DNA of 64,000 nucleotides from Bradyrhizobium monzae (GCF_021458635.1 NZ_JAIRDQ010000002.1:744001-808000); one strand, 5' to 3'. Positions 9,001 through 18,574 are shown, numbered from the stretch's first letter. Notes: generated from the letters alone by a model not told the origin. Numbers and translations are program-made.

Positions 9001-9595
9001 GAAGGTCGTGCAACACGGCAAGCGCGCCGATTCCATCGTCAAGAACATGCTGCTGCATTCGCGCGAGGGCGGCGGCGAATACGGCTTGAGCGAGATCAAT
9101 GCACTGGTCGAGGAGAGCCTCAACCTCGCCTATCATGGCGCACGTGCCGAGAAGCCGCAGTTCGACGTGACGCTGAAGCGCGAGCTCGATCCGGCGGCGG
9201 GGTTCGCAAATTTGTTTCCGCAGGAGATCTCGCGGGTGCTGCTGAACCTGATCTCGAACGGGTTTTATGCGGTGGCAAAGCGCCAGGCGGAAAGCAGCGC
9301 CGGCACATTCGAGCCGGTGGTGACCGCCACGACCCGCGACCGCGGCGACACTATCGAGATCCGTATCCGCGACAACGGCACCGGCATTCCCGATGACGTG
9401 AAGGCAAAAATGTTCAATCCGTTCTTCACGACAAAACCGGCCGGCGAAGGCACTGGCCTCGGACTGTCGATGAGCCACGACATCGTGGTGAAGCAGCACG
9501 GCGGCACGATCGAGGTCGCGACGGAGCCGGGCCAGTTCACGGAGTTCACGATCCTGCTGCCGCGGAAGAGCGGCCTTGCGGACGACAAAGGATAA
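6020..9595 (+). CDS. hybrid-free sensor histidine kinase with five tandem GAF domains
   Basis: About 1191 residues. Five GAF repeats follow a short N-terminal coiled segment. Each ends in a near-identical block such as [14 protein letters not shown], near residues 182, 352, 527, 709 and 887, and each is followed by a Gln/Thr-rich helix such as [12 protein letters not shown]. The kinase core has H-box [17 protein letters not shown] (His942), N-box [13 protein letters not shown]1 DNGTGIPDD and G2 [11 protein letters not shown]. No membrane segment or receiver domain is visible, so it is probably a cytoplasmic sensor of small ligands or redox signals. ATG codons at 6020 and 6026 are both possible starts. 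No response regulator adjoins it, so its partner is unknown. Confidence 0.93.
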   Translation: MQMTTLSNDAAGIDELKRQLQSATAENARLRDRQNASAEILRTIAASPSDARPVFAAIASSSKRLLGGFSATVLQFIGDELHLVAFTPTSPEGDEGLKASFPRRIEDFPTFALVRGGETIQFPDSEASDVPELNRDLARLRGFRSVLFMPLMNCGTAVGMISVTRTETGAFAPDLVELLQTFADQAVIAIENARLFNETREALERQTATADILRVMAASPSDVQPVFDAIAANANRLIGGFSTAVLRYIDGAAHLAAFTPGDPEGDRVLQASFPVPFAQFPAYQLTAHGESAQLPDTELEPAARDVARARGFRSMLFTPLMSEGEAKGVIIATRRATGAFAEHHVRLLQTFADQAVIAVKNVSLFNATREALERQTATADILKVIAASPADVTPVFQAISDSAKALVGGHSSTVTRVIDGLLHLAAFTTDNEAGNAELLSTFPAPLSSSGIHSRVATSGAYAFRSDMQNEADLTEAMRELARTRGYRSILVIPMLRDGVAIGTIGVTRPEAGHFPDKAINLLKTFADQAVIAIENTRLFNEVQDRTRELTESLEQQTATSEVLAVISRSNGDLAPVFEAMLGKAMQLCGASFGVLNTYDGTQFHTAATYGLPPAYDEFRRKAPLNYGPATAPARLLRGEPFVEMVDLLESDVYRSGEPNRRALVDLGGARCLLAVPLLQDERVVGNVMIFRQENRRFSRKQITLLSQFAAQAVIAIENARLLSELRQRTENLTESLQQQTATADVLKVISRSAFDLQAVLDTLVESAARLCEADMAAITRKTGSTYFRAGSHGFPAKFVEYVRDLPVRPDRRTITGRTLLGDKVVHVTDVLEDPDYFFEGQELSGNPRSFLGVPLLREGSTVGAIVLARRAIRPFSEKQIELVTSFADQAVIAIENVRLFDEVQARTSELARSLDDLRAAQDRLIQTEKLASLGQLTAGIAHEIKNPLNFVNNFAALSAELTDELNEVLGPVSLGDDIRNDVDELTGMLKDNLQKVVQHGKRADSIVKNMLLHSREGGGEYGLSEINALVEESLNLAYHGARAEKPQFDVTLKRELDPAAGFANLFPQEISRVLLNLISNGFYAVAKRQAESSAGTFEPVVTATTRDRGDTIEIRIRDNGTGIPDDVKAKMFNPFFTTKPAGEGTGLGLSMSHDIVVKQHGGTIEVATEPGQFTEFTILLPRKSGLADDKG

Positions 9596-9613
9596 CGTCG
9601 CCAGGGGGATATC

Positions 9614-11317
9614 TTGACTGGTCTCGCGCGGTTCATTCGGCGGCAATTGCTTTCGTTGTCAGGCGTCGGTCTCATGCTGGGCGCGCTGTTCTTCGCGGCC
9701 GCGCTGACGCCGACGCTGATCCCGCGCAGCTATCTCACGCAAGGGGCGCTGGCCGGCGGCTGCTTTGCGATCGGCTATTTCGCCGGCGTGCTGTGGCGCC
9801 GGCTGTGGCACTATCTCGAACTGCCCGAACCTTCAGCGCGCCTGCGATCGAGCGCCAATGCGCTTGCCGCGGCCTTCTGCCTGTTTATCGTCATCCTCTT
9901 CCTATGGCGGACCACCGAATGGCAGAATTCGATCCGCACTGTGATGAAGATGACGCCGGTGGAGACCGCGCATCCGCTCAAGGTCTGTGCCATCGCCCTG
10001 ACCGCGTTCGTGGTGCTACTTGTGCTGGGGCGGCTGTTTGCCCTGATCGCCAGCTTTCTGGCTGCGCGCATACGACGCGTCATTCCGCGAAAGGTCGCGA
10101 ACGTCATCGGCGTGCTGGTCGCGGGCCTGCTGTTCTGGTCGATCGCCAGCAATGTCCTGATCCGCACCGCCTTCAACGCGCTCGATTCCTCCTTCCGCGA
10201 GCTCGATGTCCTGCTCGAGCCCGAACGCCCGCAGCCGACCGCAGCCGATCGGACCGGAAGCCCGGCGTCGCTGGTGAAGTGGAAGGAGCTCGGGCGCATG
10301 GGACGCCGGTTCATTGCCTCGGGCCCGACCGCAGCCGAGATCGGTGCCGTGACGGGACGGCCCGCACAGGAGCCGGTGCGCGTCTATGTCGGCCTCGCGG
10401 CCCGCGACACGGCGCAGGCACGTGCCAGGCTTGCACTCGATGAGCTCAAGCGCCAGCACGGTTTTGAGCGCAAACTCCTGATCGTCATCACGCCGACAGG
10501 CACCGGCTGGATCGATCCGGCCGCGATGGATACCGTCGAATATCTCCATCATGGCGACGTCGCCAGCGTCGCGATGCAGTATTCCTATCTCAACAGCCCG
10601 CTGTCGCTGCTGTTTCAGCCCGAATACGGCGCGGAAGCGGCGCGCGCTCTATTTGTGGAAATCTACGGCTACTGGACGACGCTGCCGAAGGACAAGCGGC
10701 CAAAGCTGTATCTGCACGGACTCAGTCTCGGCGCCCTGAACTCGGAAAAATCCGCCGAGCTGTTCGAGATGATCGGCGATCCCATCGCGGGTGCACTGTG
10801 GAGCGGACCTCCGTTCGAGAGCCGCAACTGGCGCTCGATCACCGACAACCGCAATCCCGGCACGCCGGCGTGGCTGCCGGAATTTCGCGACGGCCGCTTC
10901 GTGCGCTTCATGAACCAGAGCGGGCCGACGGTGCCCGCAGATGCGCCCTGGGGCGCGATGCGCGTCGTCTATCTGCAATATGCGAGCGACGCGATCACGT
11001 TCTTCGCCTATCGCGACGCCTACCAGCCCCCGGCCTGGATGAATGCGCCGCGCGGGCCTGACGTGTCACCGGAGCTGCGATGGTATCCGATCGTGACGAT
11101 GCTGCAGCTCGCGCTCGACATGGCGGTAGCGACCGGCACGCCGATGGGCTTCGGTCATGTCTACGCGCCCGAGCATTATGTCGATGCCTGGGTCGCGGTG
11201 ACCGATGTCGGCGATTGGTCGGCTGAGGCGCTGGCGAAGCTCAAGGAGCGGCTTGCGGCAAAGGCGCGGAAGACGACGACAGGCAATGCCGACGACGATC
11301 CCGATCGCGGCGGCTAA
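9614..11317 (+). CDS. membrane-anchored alpha/beta-hydrolase family protein (Abhydrolase_9 type)
   Basis: 567 residues. The N-terminal third is a membrane domain with several hydrophobic segments (LSGVGLMLGALFFAAAL, AAFCLFIVILFLW, AIALTAFVVLLVLGRLFALI, VIGVLVAGLLFWSIA). The C-terminal catalytic domain (about 250-540) has the nucleophile elbow HGLSLGALNSE with Ser371 and a late GFGHVYAPEHYVDAW block typical of this family. The substrate is unknown, possibly an ester at the membrane. The TTG at 9614 is supported by AGGGGGA five bases upstream. It follows the GAF kinase by 18 bases and may be cotranscribed with it. It ends three bases from the convergent exporter gene. Confidence 0.85.
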   Translation: MTGLARFIRRQLLSLSGVGLMLGALFFAAALTPTLIPRSYLTQGALAGGCFAIGYFAGVLWRRLWHYLELPEPSARLRSSANALAAAFCLFIVILFLWRTTEWQNSIRTVMKMTPVETAHPLKVCAIALTAFVVLLVLGRLFALIASFLAARIRRVIPRKVANVIGVLVAGLLFWSIASNVLIRTAFNALDSSFRELDVLLEPERPQPTAADRTGSPASLVKWKELGRMGRRFIASGPTAAEIGAVTGRPAQEPVRVYVGLAARDTAQARARLALDELKRQHGFERKLLIVITPTGTGWIDPAAMDTVEYLHHGDVASVAMQYSYLNSPLSLLFQPEYGAEAARALFVEIYGYWTTLPKDKRPKLYLHGLSLGALNSEKSAELFEMIGDPIAGALWSGPPFESRNWRSITDNRNPGTPAWLPEFRDGRFVRFMNQSGPTVPADAPWGAMRVVYLQYASDAITFFAYRDAYQPPAWMNAPRGPDVSPELRWYPIVTMLQLALDMAVATGTPMGFGHVYAPEHYVDAWVAVTDVGDWSAEALAKLKERLAAKARKTTTGNADDDPDRGG

Positions 11318-11320
11318 GCT

Positions 11321-12910
11321 CTACTCCGCCATCTCGACGGGCTGCGTGGTGGTGGGACCGGCCAGCGGCCGCTCCTCCATCATAATCAGGCAGAGCGCGG
11401 CGGTGGTCATCAACGCGGTCGCAGCCGCAAAGACGTAGCGGAACGCATGCCGCATGTCTTCAGCGGGGATCGCCGGGATGCTGCTCGCGGCGTGATGCTC
11501 GCCGGCGAGCGGGATGTCGGCGCCAAGCGCAATCAGCAAAATGGCGGCGAACGCGGCGACGGTGAACGAGGACATCAGCGAGCGGAAGAAGTTCATCGCG
11601 CCGGTGATGGTGCCGACCAGCGGACGGGCGACCGAATTCTGCAGCGAGACCACGCAGACCGGGAAAGTCGTGCCGAGACCGAGCGCGAACGCGGCCATCA
11701 GCGACAGCAGGGCCCACAGCGGCAGCGTCGTGACCGTGAGGCCGAGCGCGCACAGCGCGGCCCAGGACGTGCCGATGATCGCAACGCGCTTGTAATGCTT
11801 GGCGCGCGCCATGGTGCGGCCGGCAACAGCCGCGCCTACGGTCGAGACCGCCGCGAGCGGAATCAGTGCAAGCCCCGCCTCGCTGGCGCTGAGGTGATAG
11901 ACCGACTCGTAATAGAGCGGCAGTTGCACGGTGAGGCCGGTGATGGCCCCTAGCCCGCAGCCGCCGGCGGTCAGCGCGAACGGCGCGACCGATCCGGTCA
12001 GCAGCTTCAACGGCAGGAACGGCTCGTCCGAGCGGCGCGCGTGCCAGACGAAGGTGACCGCGAGCGCAACGGCGCCGCCCACCATCGACAGCACGGTCGG
12101 CGACAGCCAGGGATAACGCGTGCCGCCCCAGGTCAGCACCAGCATGAAGACGACGGCGGAGGCCATCAGCAACACGCCACCGAGCCAGTCGACCTTGCGG
12201 TGGCGGTGGAACACCGGGATCTTCTTCATCTTCGGCAGCAGCAGTGCGAGCGCCGCGGCTGCGAGCGGCAGGTTGATCCAGAAGATCATCGACCAGTGCA
12301 GATGCTCGGCGAACACGCCACCGATGACGGGGCCCAAAATGCCGCCGACCATCCAGACGCTGGAGAAATAGGCCTGGTACTGGCCGCGTTCACGCGGCGA
12401 GACGACGTCGGAGATCACGGTCTGCACGACAGGCATGATGCCGCCGCCGCCGAGCCCCTGCAGGCCGCGCGCCAAAATCAGCATCGGCATGCTCGGCGCG
12501 ATCGCGCACAGCACTGAGCCCGCTATGAACAGGCTGAGCGAGACGATGATCATGACCTTGCGGCCGTAGATGTCGCTCAGCGTCCCGAATACCGGCGCAA
12601 CCGCGGTCGACGCCAGCAGATAGGCGGTGATGACCCAGGAGAGATTCGAGACGTCCTGGAACTGGCGCCCGATGGTCGGCAGCGCGGTGGCGACGATGGT
12701 CTGATCGAGGGCGGCCAAAAACATCGTCAGCATCAGGCTGATGACGATGGTGCGGACCTCGTCCGAGGTCAGCGGTGTCGGCGGCGAGATCGGCGGTGCG
12801 TCGCTGACGCTCATGACCTCGCCCGGAAGGCGGGTCAGTTCCTCGGCGAGGTCGTCGGGCAATGTCTGGATGTCGGCAGACTGGCTGCTCTGCCGTGCGA
12901 ACTGGTTCAT
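11321..12910 (-). CDS. MFS drug exporter, DHA2 (EmrB/QacA-like) family
   Basis: A 14-segment proton-driven antiporter of the inner membrane. It shows the family blocks LDQTIVATALPTIGRQF, SDIYGRKVMI (the conserved loop 2-3 motif), ILARGLQGLGGGGIMPV and the motif C-like LGPVIGGVFAEHLHW. About 60-100 extra N-terminal polar residues precede the first helix. In-frame starts exist at 12943, 12910 and 12814; none has a strong ribosome binding site, so 12910 is a compromise. No membrane-fusion (EmrA-like) or outer-membrane partner is adjacent, and no regulator. The substrate is unknown. Confidence 0.88.
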   Translation of the reverse strand: MNQFARQSSQSADIQTLPDDLAEELTRLPGEVMSVSDAPPISPPTPLTSDEVRTIVISLMLTMFLAALDQTIVATALPTIGRQFQDVSNLSWVITAYLLASTAVAPVFGTLSDIYGRKVMIIVSLSLFIAGSVLCAIAPSMPMLILARGLQGLGGGGIMPVVQTVISDVVSPRERGQYQAYFSSVWMVGGILGPVIGGVFAEHLHWSMIFWINLPLAAAALALLLPKMKKIPVFHRHRKVDWLGGVLLMASAVVFMLVLTWGGTRYPWLSPTVLSMVGGAVALAVTFVWHARRSDEPFLPLKLLTGSVAPFALTAGGCGLGAITGLTVQLPLYYESVYHLSASEAGLALIPLAAVSTVGAAVAGRTMARAKHYKRVAIIGTSWAALCALGLTVTTLPLWALLSLMAAFALGLGTTFPVCVVSLQNSVARPLVGTITGAMNFFRSLMSSFTVAAFAAILLIALGADIPLAGEHHAASSIPAIPAEDMRHAFRYVFAAATALMTTAALCLIMMEERPLAGPTTTQPVEMAE

Positions 12911-13070
12911 TTCGGGCGTGTCAGACGTCTTGCTGCGGCGCAAAGCCGCGAAGGATTCGTTCTATGAAGCCAATCTAGACAGCAAAGTTCTTCTCAGGCA
13001 GGCACCGCGGCGCATGGGTGCATCCCGCACCGCGGTCATCCCGAACAATTGATCCGGCGCTGCGGGTAGA

Positions 13071-13586
13071 TCAGTCCTTGGGGCGTCGCTTCAGGCGCGC
13101 CCGTTTCGGGATCTGCCCCGGCCATTGCACCAAGTAGTTTTCGAGCTCGTCGTCAGGAACATCGTCCTCGGTGCCCGAGACCCGGCCGCGCACGGAGACG
13201 CCGGCCTCGTGCACCGTATTGGGGTCGCCCGAGATCAGCGGGTGCCACCAATAGAGATCGCGGCCCTGGGCGACGAGCCTGTAGCCGCAGCTCGGCGGCA
13301 GCCAAGGCAGGGTGCGGACCTTCTCGGGGGTCATGACAACGCAGTCCGGGACGAAGTCGAAGCGATTCGCGTAGTCCTTGCAGCCGCTGGTGCAGGAATC
13401 GAGCATCTTGCAGCTGACGTCGGTGAAATAGATCTCGCCGGTATCCTCGTCTTCGAGCTTGCTCAGGCAGCAGCGGCCGCAGCCGTCGCACAGGCTCTCC
13501 CATTCGGCCGGCGACATGTCTTCCATCTTCTTGGTTTTCCAGAAGAATCCATCCTGATCTGAAGGTCGTTTCGGAGCTGCGGTCAT
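13071..13586 (-). CDS. YcgN/UPF0260-family cysteine cluster protein
   Basis: A 171-residue soluble protein with the family signature [16 protein letters not shown] (Cys33, 36, 39, 40), then [15 protein letters not shown] and [11 protein letters not shown], and an aromatic [10 protein letters not shown] block. The Cys pattern suggests a metal or Fe-S site; the biochemical role is unproven in the family. I use the ATG at 13586 ([16 protein letters not shown]). An in-frame ATG at 13625 would add 13 residues. It is transcribed toward the MFS gene, about 160 bases away. Confidence 0.9.
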   Translation of the reverse strand: MTAAPKRPSDQDGFFWKTKKMEDMSPAEWESLCDGCGRCCLSKLEDEDTGEIYFTDVSCKMLDSCTSGCKDYANRFDFVPDCVVMTPEKVRTLPWLPPSCGYRLVAQGRDLYWWHPLISGDPNTVHEAGVSVRGRVSGTEDDVPDDELENYLVQWPGQIPKRARLKRRPKD

Positions 13587-13878
13587 AGGCCTGATACGAT
13601 TCCCAAGAGGTGCAGCCAGCGCCATCTAGAGCGCGTGGCCGGTAAGCTGCAAGCAATGCCCGCGCAAGGCCCGTAATGAACCGGGGTTCAATTAGGCCTG
13701 TTGTTCAAAATTGCGAGCCTGACCATTGGTTTATAGGCCCCGCTCGGCTAGAAGAACAGCAAGTCCCCACGGACGCGAAACGGGCGCCTTGGGTTTGCCG
13801 CAACAATCCCGCAAGACGTCTCGATGCCGCCCCGGCCGGGTGCTTGAACGCTTTCGAAGCGAGCCTCAAGGGTTCTAG

Positions 13879-16167
13879 GTGGTCCAGAACACACCATCCA
13901 ACTGGAAGAGTCGGATCAGGAACTTCTTCCTGGACCTCGATGCGCGCATCGACTCCTCGCTGTTCTCCTCGGCCAAGGGCATCCGCGAGCTCTACGAGCG
14001 TTACTCAACCTTCATGGACCGCTTCTATGTCGGGCGGTGGAAGCGCTGGGTGTTCATCGAGCCGCTGTCGGAAGCCGCAACCCTCGGCCTCGGCGGCATG
14101 GTGCTGATGCTGATCCTCGCCATCCCCGCCTTCCGTGAGACCGCGGACGAGGACTGGCTGAAGAAGTCCGACCTCGCGGTGACGTTCCTCGACCGCTACG
14201 GCAATCCGATCGGCAGCCGCGGCATCAAGCACAACGACTCGATCCCGCTGGAAGATTTTCCGGATGTCCTGATCAAGGCGACACTCGCGACCGAAGACCG
14301 CCGCTTCTATGAGCATTTCGGCATCGACATCGCCGGCACCGCGCGCGCGCTGGTCACCAACGCCCAGGCCGGCGGCGTCCGCCAGGGCGGCTCCTCGATC
14401 ACGCAGCAGCTCGCCAAGAATTTGTTCCTGAGCAACGAGCGCACCATCGAGCGCAAGATCAACGAGGCCTTCCTCGCGGTCTGGCTGGAATGGCGCCTGA
14501 CCAAGAACGAGATCCTCAAGCTCTATCTCGACCGCGCCTATATGGGCGGCGGCACGTTCGGCGTCGATGGCGCCGCGCATTTCTATTTCAACAAGTCGGC
14601 GCGCGACGTCACGCTGGCCGAGGCCGCGATGCTCGCCGGTCTGTTCAAGGCGCCCACGAAATACGCCCCCCACATCAACCTGCCCGCCGCGCGCGCCCGC
14701 GCCAACGTTGTGCTCGACAATCTCGTCGATGCCGGCTTCATGACCGAGGGCCAGGTGTTCGGCGCCCGCCGCAACCCCGCCTTCGCGGTCGACCGCCGCG
14801 ACGAGGCGTCGCCAAACTACTATCTCGACTATGCCTTCGACGAAATGCGCAAGCTGGTCGACACCTTCCCGAAATCCTACACGGAGCGCGTCTTCGTGGT
14901 CCGCACCGCGATCGACATGAACGTACAGAAGGGTGCGGAGGACGCGATCGAGAACCAGCTGCGCCAGTTCGGCCGCGACTATCACGCGACCCAGGCCGCA
15001 ACCGTCGTCTCCGATCTCGACGGCGGCATCCGCGCCATGGTCGGCGGCCGCGATTACGGCGCGAGCCAGTTCAACCGCGCCACCGACGCCTATCGCCAGC
15101 CCGGCTCGTCGTTCAAGCCTTACGTCTACACCACGGCCCTCCTCAACGGCTTCACGCCGAACTCGATCGTGGTCGACGGCCCGGTCTGCATCGGCAATTG
15201 GTGTCCGCAGAACTATGGCCATTCCTATTCCGGCGCGGTGACGCTGACGCAGGCGATCACGCGCTCGATCAACGTGGTGCCGGTCAAGCTGTCGATCGCG
15301 ATCGGCCAGAAGGAACAGCCGAAGGCGCCCAACCCGGCCAAGATCGGCCGCGCCAAGATCGTCGAGGTCGCGCGCCGCTTCGGCCTCAAGGCGCCCCTGC
15401 CCGACACGCCGTCGCTGCCGATCGGCTCGGACGAAGTCACCGTGCTCGAACACGCCGTGGCGTATGCGACCTTCCCCAACCGCGGCAAGTCGGTGACGCC
15501 GCATTCCGTGCTGGAGGTGCGCACCGGCGCCGGCGATCTGGTCTGGCGCTGGGACCGCGACGGCCCGAAGCCGAAGCAGGCCATTCCGCCGAACATCGCC
15601 GCCGACATGGCCGGCATGATGAGCCACGTCGTCAGCGAAGGCACCGCGCGCCGCGCGGCGCTCGACGGCATTCCGACCGCCGGCAAGACCGGCACGACGA
15701 ATGCATATCGCGACGCCTGGTTCGTCGGCTACACCGGCAATTTCACCTGCGCGGTCTGGTACGGCAATGACGACTATTCGCCGACCAACCGCATGACCGG
15801 CGGCTCGCTGCCGGCGCAGACCTGGCACGACATCATGGTCGCGGCGCATCAGGGCGTCGAGGTCCGCGAAATTCCCGGCGTCGGCATGGGCCAGAAGCTG
15901 CCGCGCGAGCAGGTCGCGAATGCGCAGGCCAATGCGGCGCCGAAAGTGCTGGAGACCAAGCCCGGTCCGCCGCCGGTGCTGACCAAGCGCGGCGCCGACA
16001 TCCTGGTGCGCGTCGAGAAGCTGCTCGACGACGCGGCCAAGACTGCGAACAAATCGACGGCCAACGACAGCCAGCCGGCCAAGCCGGCGGCAGCGAGCGC
16101 GCTCGCCTTCCCGCAGAACTATGCGGCGGAGGACAACGCGAACGCATCCACCCCGCGCAAGAACTGA
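13879..16167 (+). CDS. class A penicillin-binding protein (transglycosylase-transpeptidase)
   Basis: Peptidoglycan polymerase of the inner membrane, 762 residues. One membrane segment (about 73-88, LGGMVLMLILAIPAF) anchors it. The GT51 domain has ATEDRRFYEHFGID with catalytic Glu139, QGGSSITQQLAKNLFLS and LKLYLDRAYMGGG. The transpeptidase domain has SSFK with nucleophile Ser410, Ser463-Ile-Asn465 and Lys603-TGTT. After about residue 680 there is an Ala/Pro/Lys-rich tail. The GTG at 13879 gives the expected N-terminus. Ahead of it, 13626-13878 shows no gene. The next two genes follow at 9 bases and a 4-base overlap, suggesting a three-gene envelope operon. Exact subclass (PBP1a or 1c-like) is not settled. 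Confidence 0.93.
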   Translation: MVQNTPSNWKSRIRNFFLDLDARIDSSLFSSAKGIRELYERYSTFMDRFYVGRWKRWVFIEPLSEAATLGLGGMVLMLILAIPAFRETADEDWLKKSDLAVTFLDRYGNPIGSRGIKHNDSIPLEDFPDVLIKATLATEDRRFYEHFGIDIAGTARALVTNAQAGGVRQGGSSITQQLAKNLFLSNERTIERKINEAFLAVWLEWRLTKNEILKLYLDRAYMGGGTFGVDGAAHFYFNKSARDVTLAEAAMLAGLFKAPTKYAPHINLPAARARANVVLDNLVDAGFMTEGQVFGARRNPAFAVDRRDEASPNYYLDYAFDEMRKLVDTFPKSYTERVFVVRTAIDMNVQKGAEDAIENQLRQFGRDYHATQAATVVSDLDGGIRAMVGGRDYGASQFNRATDAYRQPGSSFKPYVYTTALLNGFTPNSIVVDGPVCIGNWCPQNYGHSYSGAVTLTQAITRSINVVPVKLSIAIGQKEQPKAPNPAKIGRAKIVEVARRFGLKAPLPDTPSLPIGSDEVTVLEHAVAYATFPNRGKSVTPHSVLEVRTGAGDLVWRWDRDGPKPKQAIPPNIAADMAGMMSHVVSEGTARRAALDGIPTAGKTGTTNAYRDAWFVGYTGNFTCAVWYGNDDYSPTNRMTGGSLPAQTWHDIMVAAHQGVEVREIPGVGMGQKLPREQVANAQANAAPKVLETKPGPPPVLTKRGADILVRVEKLLDDAAKTANKSTANDSQPAKPAAASALAFPQNYAAEDNANASTPRKN

Positions 16168-16176
16168 CCTGATCCC

Positions 16177-16755
16177 GTGCGGCTGATCCTGATCACATTG
16201 ACGGCCCTTCTGCTCGCGACCGTGGTCGGCCTGGGCGCGACCTGGATGACGACGACGCGCGGCACCGAGATCGGCGCACTGACCATCGGCCCCTGGACCG
16301 CCCGCCCCCGCACCGGCACCGCCGACGTCGATCCCTATTCGCGCGCCACCATCGTGCGCAACGGCGAGCTGCCGATCGGCACCGGCGACGGCGTCGCCTT
16401 CACCGCGACCGCCGACGGCAAGAAGAAGGCGCTCGACGGCCGCTGCGACGTCGTCGTCTCCGGCGTGACGCCGCCGGCGCGGTTCTGGACGCTGACGCTG
16501 TACGACCGCAAGGGTCATCTCGTCGCCAACTCGCTGCAGCGCTACGGCTTCACCAGCCAGGAGATCATCCGCCAGTCCGACGGCTCGTTCGAGATCCACA
16601 TCGCCGCGCGCTCGCGCGCCGGCAACTGGCTGCCGACCGGCGGCATCGAGCGCTACGCGCTGATGTTCCGCCTCTACGACACGCCGGTCGGGGTTGCGAC
16701 GCGCACCCAGCGTGACGCGCCGATGCCCACCATCTCGACGGTGGGCTGCTCATGA
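16177..16755 (+). CDS. DUF1214-domain envelope protein
   Basis: A 192-residue exported or anchored protein. The N-terminus (RLILITLTALLLATVVGLG) is a signal anchor. The body shows the DUF1214-type core: DVDPYSRATIVRNGELPIG, then RCDVVVSGVTPPARFWTLTLYD and SDGSFEIHIAA, with a beta-rich pattern. The GTG at 16177 follows the penicillin-binding protein by 9 bases. It overlaps the next gene by 4 bases (ATGA), so they are translationally coupled. DUF1214 and DUF1254 proteins often occur together; the function is unknown, but coupling to a peptidoglycan synthase suggests an envelope role. Confidence 0.85.
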   Translation: MRLILITLTALLLATVVGLGATWMTTTRGTEIGALTIGPWTARPRTGTADVDPYSRATIVRNGELPIGTGDGVAFTATADGKKKALDGRCDVVVSGVTPPARFWTLTLYDRKGHLVANSLQRYGFTSQEIIRQSDGSFEIHIAARSRAGNWLPTGGIERYALMFRLYDTPVGVATRTQRDAPMPTISTVGCS

Positions 16756-17336
16756 TCCGGCTGCTGTTCACGATACTTGCCGGCGTGGTGCTGGGCCTCG
16801 TGGTCCATCTCGTCAGCGTGCTGGCCTTGCCGCGCATCGCAACGCAGGACGCCTATTCGCGGCTGACGCCGATGACGAAGCTCAACGGCGTCACGCAGCT
16901 TCCGCTCGCCGATCCCAACACCTCGCCGATGCCGTTCATGGATCCGGCCTTTGCACTGGCGATCTGCCGCTACGATCTTTCGGGCGGACCGATCAAGCTC
17001 ACCGTGCCGGTGAGCCAGGCCTATACCTCGGTGTCGTTCTATACCCGCAACGAGATCGCCTATTACGCCATCAACGACCGCTCGGCCGGCAAGAAGGTCA
17101 TCGAGCTCGACCTGATGACGCAGGCCCAGCACGACGCCCTGCCCGAGGACGAAGAGATCACGGCGGCCGACCGCCTGATCATTGACTCCCCGAGCGCCAC
17201 CGGCCTGATCGTGATGAAGGCGCTGGCCGCCGAGCCCGGCCTGATGCCGCAGGCGCAGGCCACGCTGGCGGCCGCGAGTTGCGGACCACAGACCGAAGCG
17301 CCGGCGAAGGCCGAAGCGCCGCGCGGCCGGCGCTGA
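16752..17336 (+). CDS. DUF1254-type envelope protein, coupled to the DUF1214 gene
   Basis: 194 residues with a signal anchor (LLFTILAGVVLGLVVHLVSVLA) followed by QDAYSRLTPM, FALAICRYDLSGGPIKLTVP and VSFYTRNEIAYYAIND, the pattern of the DUF1254 family. The tail is Ala/Pro/Glu-rich. It starts inside the stop of the previous gene and is the last gene of the penicillin-binding-protein operon. A terminator-like hairpin lies about 210 bases downstream. Its partner relationship with DUF1214 is inferred from coupling. Confidence 0.8.
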   Translation: MIRLLFTILAGVVLGLVVHLVSVLALPRIATQDAYSRLTPMTKLNGVTQLPLADPNTSPMPFMDPAFALAICRYDLSGGPIKLTVPVSQAYTSVSFYTRNEIAYYAINDRSAGKKVIELDLMTQAQHDALPEDEEITAADRLIIDSPSATGLIVMKALAAEPGLMPQAQATLAAASCGPQTEAPAKAEAPRGRR

Positions 17337-17545
17337 AGCGCGGCCGTTTCGACGAGCCGCAAGATCAGGAGCGCGAAAACAACCCCATGCACAGTAGCCG
17401 GAGTCTTGAAATCGTTCGCTTAAGCGCAGCAGCCAACCCGATCAGCGGAATCATCGTTCTCGCCGCCTCGTCCGCCGCCCCCGGACCGGTTTGACACGTC
17501 GGGCAAAACACTGGCAAACTGGCATCATCGAAAAGTTCGTAAACA

Positions 17546-17575
17546 CCCGCGCGGAGAAATCCGTCGCGGGTTTTT
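17546..17575 (+). terminator. rho-independent terminator-like hairpin
   Basis: CCCGCG at 17546-17551 pairs with CGCGGG at 17565-17570 and is followed by TTTTT. It lies downstream of the envelope operon. The rest of 17337-17606 carries no gene; a GGGCAAAACACTGG stretch near 17510 recalls the end of the dispersed repeat at 3177-3640. Confidence 0.7.
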
Positions 17576-17606
17576 CATGCCTGGCAGCACCGGCAGCCAG
17601 CGCACG

Positions 17607-17975
17607 TCAAACGTCACCTCTGCGCGGCGGGCGAGCCAATGGGAGAGCTCCGGGCGCTTCGATCGATTCTTCCACCGACTGGATGTCGGCGTCGCCCCGG
17701 CTGGCTTCGACCGCGGCTTCCGGTGCGGTCAAGGATACCGGCTGAGATGCAAGGCCCGCAGCGTGGGCGGAGTTTCGGGACATGTGATCAAACAAGTCCG
17801 CCCAACCCTGCTCCCTCGCGCGCGCCGCCCCCCTCCTGCGCGCCTCGCACTCGCGACGCCTCATCCGCTCTTTCCGCTGCTTGTGGAGTGCGCAAACAAG
17901 TTTGAACGGATTGCCCATCATCATCATATCGTCCACCTCAAATACGGCAGCTCTCGGCCAGCGGCGCCGGGCCAT
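17607..17975 (-). CDS. hypothetical basic protein (122 aa)
   Basis: The ATG at 17975 is preceded by GGGAGG at 9 bases, a strong ribosome binding site, giving MARRRWPRAAVFEVDDMMMMG. The middle is very basic and helical (KQRKERMRRRECEARRRGAARAR), followed by an acidic Ser/Glu/Ala tail. No membrane segment or known domain is seen. The Arg-rich helix could bind nucleic acid or phospholipid. ATGs at 17984 and 17979 are too close to the ribosome binding site. Confidence is limited because GC-rich DNA produces Arg-rich frames by chance. Confidence 0.55.
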   Translation of the reverse strand: MARRRWPRAAVFEVDDMMMMGNPFKLVCALHKQRKERMRRRECEARRRGAARAREQGWADLFDHMSRNSAHAAGLASQPVSLTAPEAAVEASRGDADIQSVEESIEAPGALPLARPPRRGDV

Positions 17976-18148
17976 CCATGGCATCCTCCCTGGATCTTGC
18001 TTCGCACATTCCTTTGCGAAAATTTGCCTTTGCGAAAATTTGAACCCGCAACAACCACCTTTGTTCCCGCGCCAGCTTTACGCGAGCAAGTCGGGAGTTG
18101 GAGAGCGGTATACACCTTCGTCGCGGCGCTTAAGATCCGGATCATGCT

Positions 18149-18574
18149 CTAACGCTCCTCGGTCGGATGCACCCATTTGTACGGCGTGATGCTCCGCGTT
18201 TCCGTCAGCTTGATCATGTGGACCGGCGGTGCGGATCGTCCCTTCCGGCATGACCGGCACTTCAGCGACGCTTCCAGCTTCCAGATCGACGTATCGCGCG
18301 GACGGCGGATCGCATCGAGCGGCAGGCTCGCGCGCGCCTTGCACCTGTTGCACTCGACCTCGAGCCAGCCCATGCCGCCGTTGAGGCATTGCGCGATGGT
18401 CGGCGACGGCTGCGAGGGACCACCGTAACCTTCCATGCGGACCGACCAGGCCTCGGCCTCCGCACGATCGGCCTCGCGCACGGCCTTCCGGGCTTCCTCG
18501 CGGGCGTGCTTGGCGGAAATCTCCGCGCCCATGATCCGCCCACTCCAGATGACCTCGCGTGATTTGGTACCCAT
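18149..18574 (-). CDS. conserved hypothetical protein with a C-terminal zinc-ribbon-like Cys4 motif
   Basis: 141 residues. The N-terminal half is helical and charged (AKHAREEARKAVREADRAEA). The C-terminal half has CNRCKARASLPLDAI and, about 30 residues on, LKCRSCRKGRSAPP, giving two CxxC pairs spaced as in a zinc ribbon. It then ends with VHMIKLTETRS. I recall proteins of this shape from Bradyrhizobium but no function. The 170 bases to its left (17976-18148) carry nothing recognisable. It may bind DNA, RNA or another protein. Confidence 0.72.
   Translation of the reverse strand: MGTKSREVIWSGRIMGAEISAKHAREEARKAVREADRAEAEAWSVRMEGYGGPSQPSPTIAQCLNGGMGWLEVECNRCKARASLPLDAIRRPRDTSIWKLEASLKCRSCRKGRSAPPVHMIKLTETRSITPYKWVHPTEER

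Noticed and set aside
14005-16599. A long open frame on the minus strand opposite the penicillin-binding protein
   Set aside because: It mirrors the real gene, lacks domain character and is His/Asp/Ala/Arg-rich as expected of GC-rich antisense DNA.
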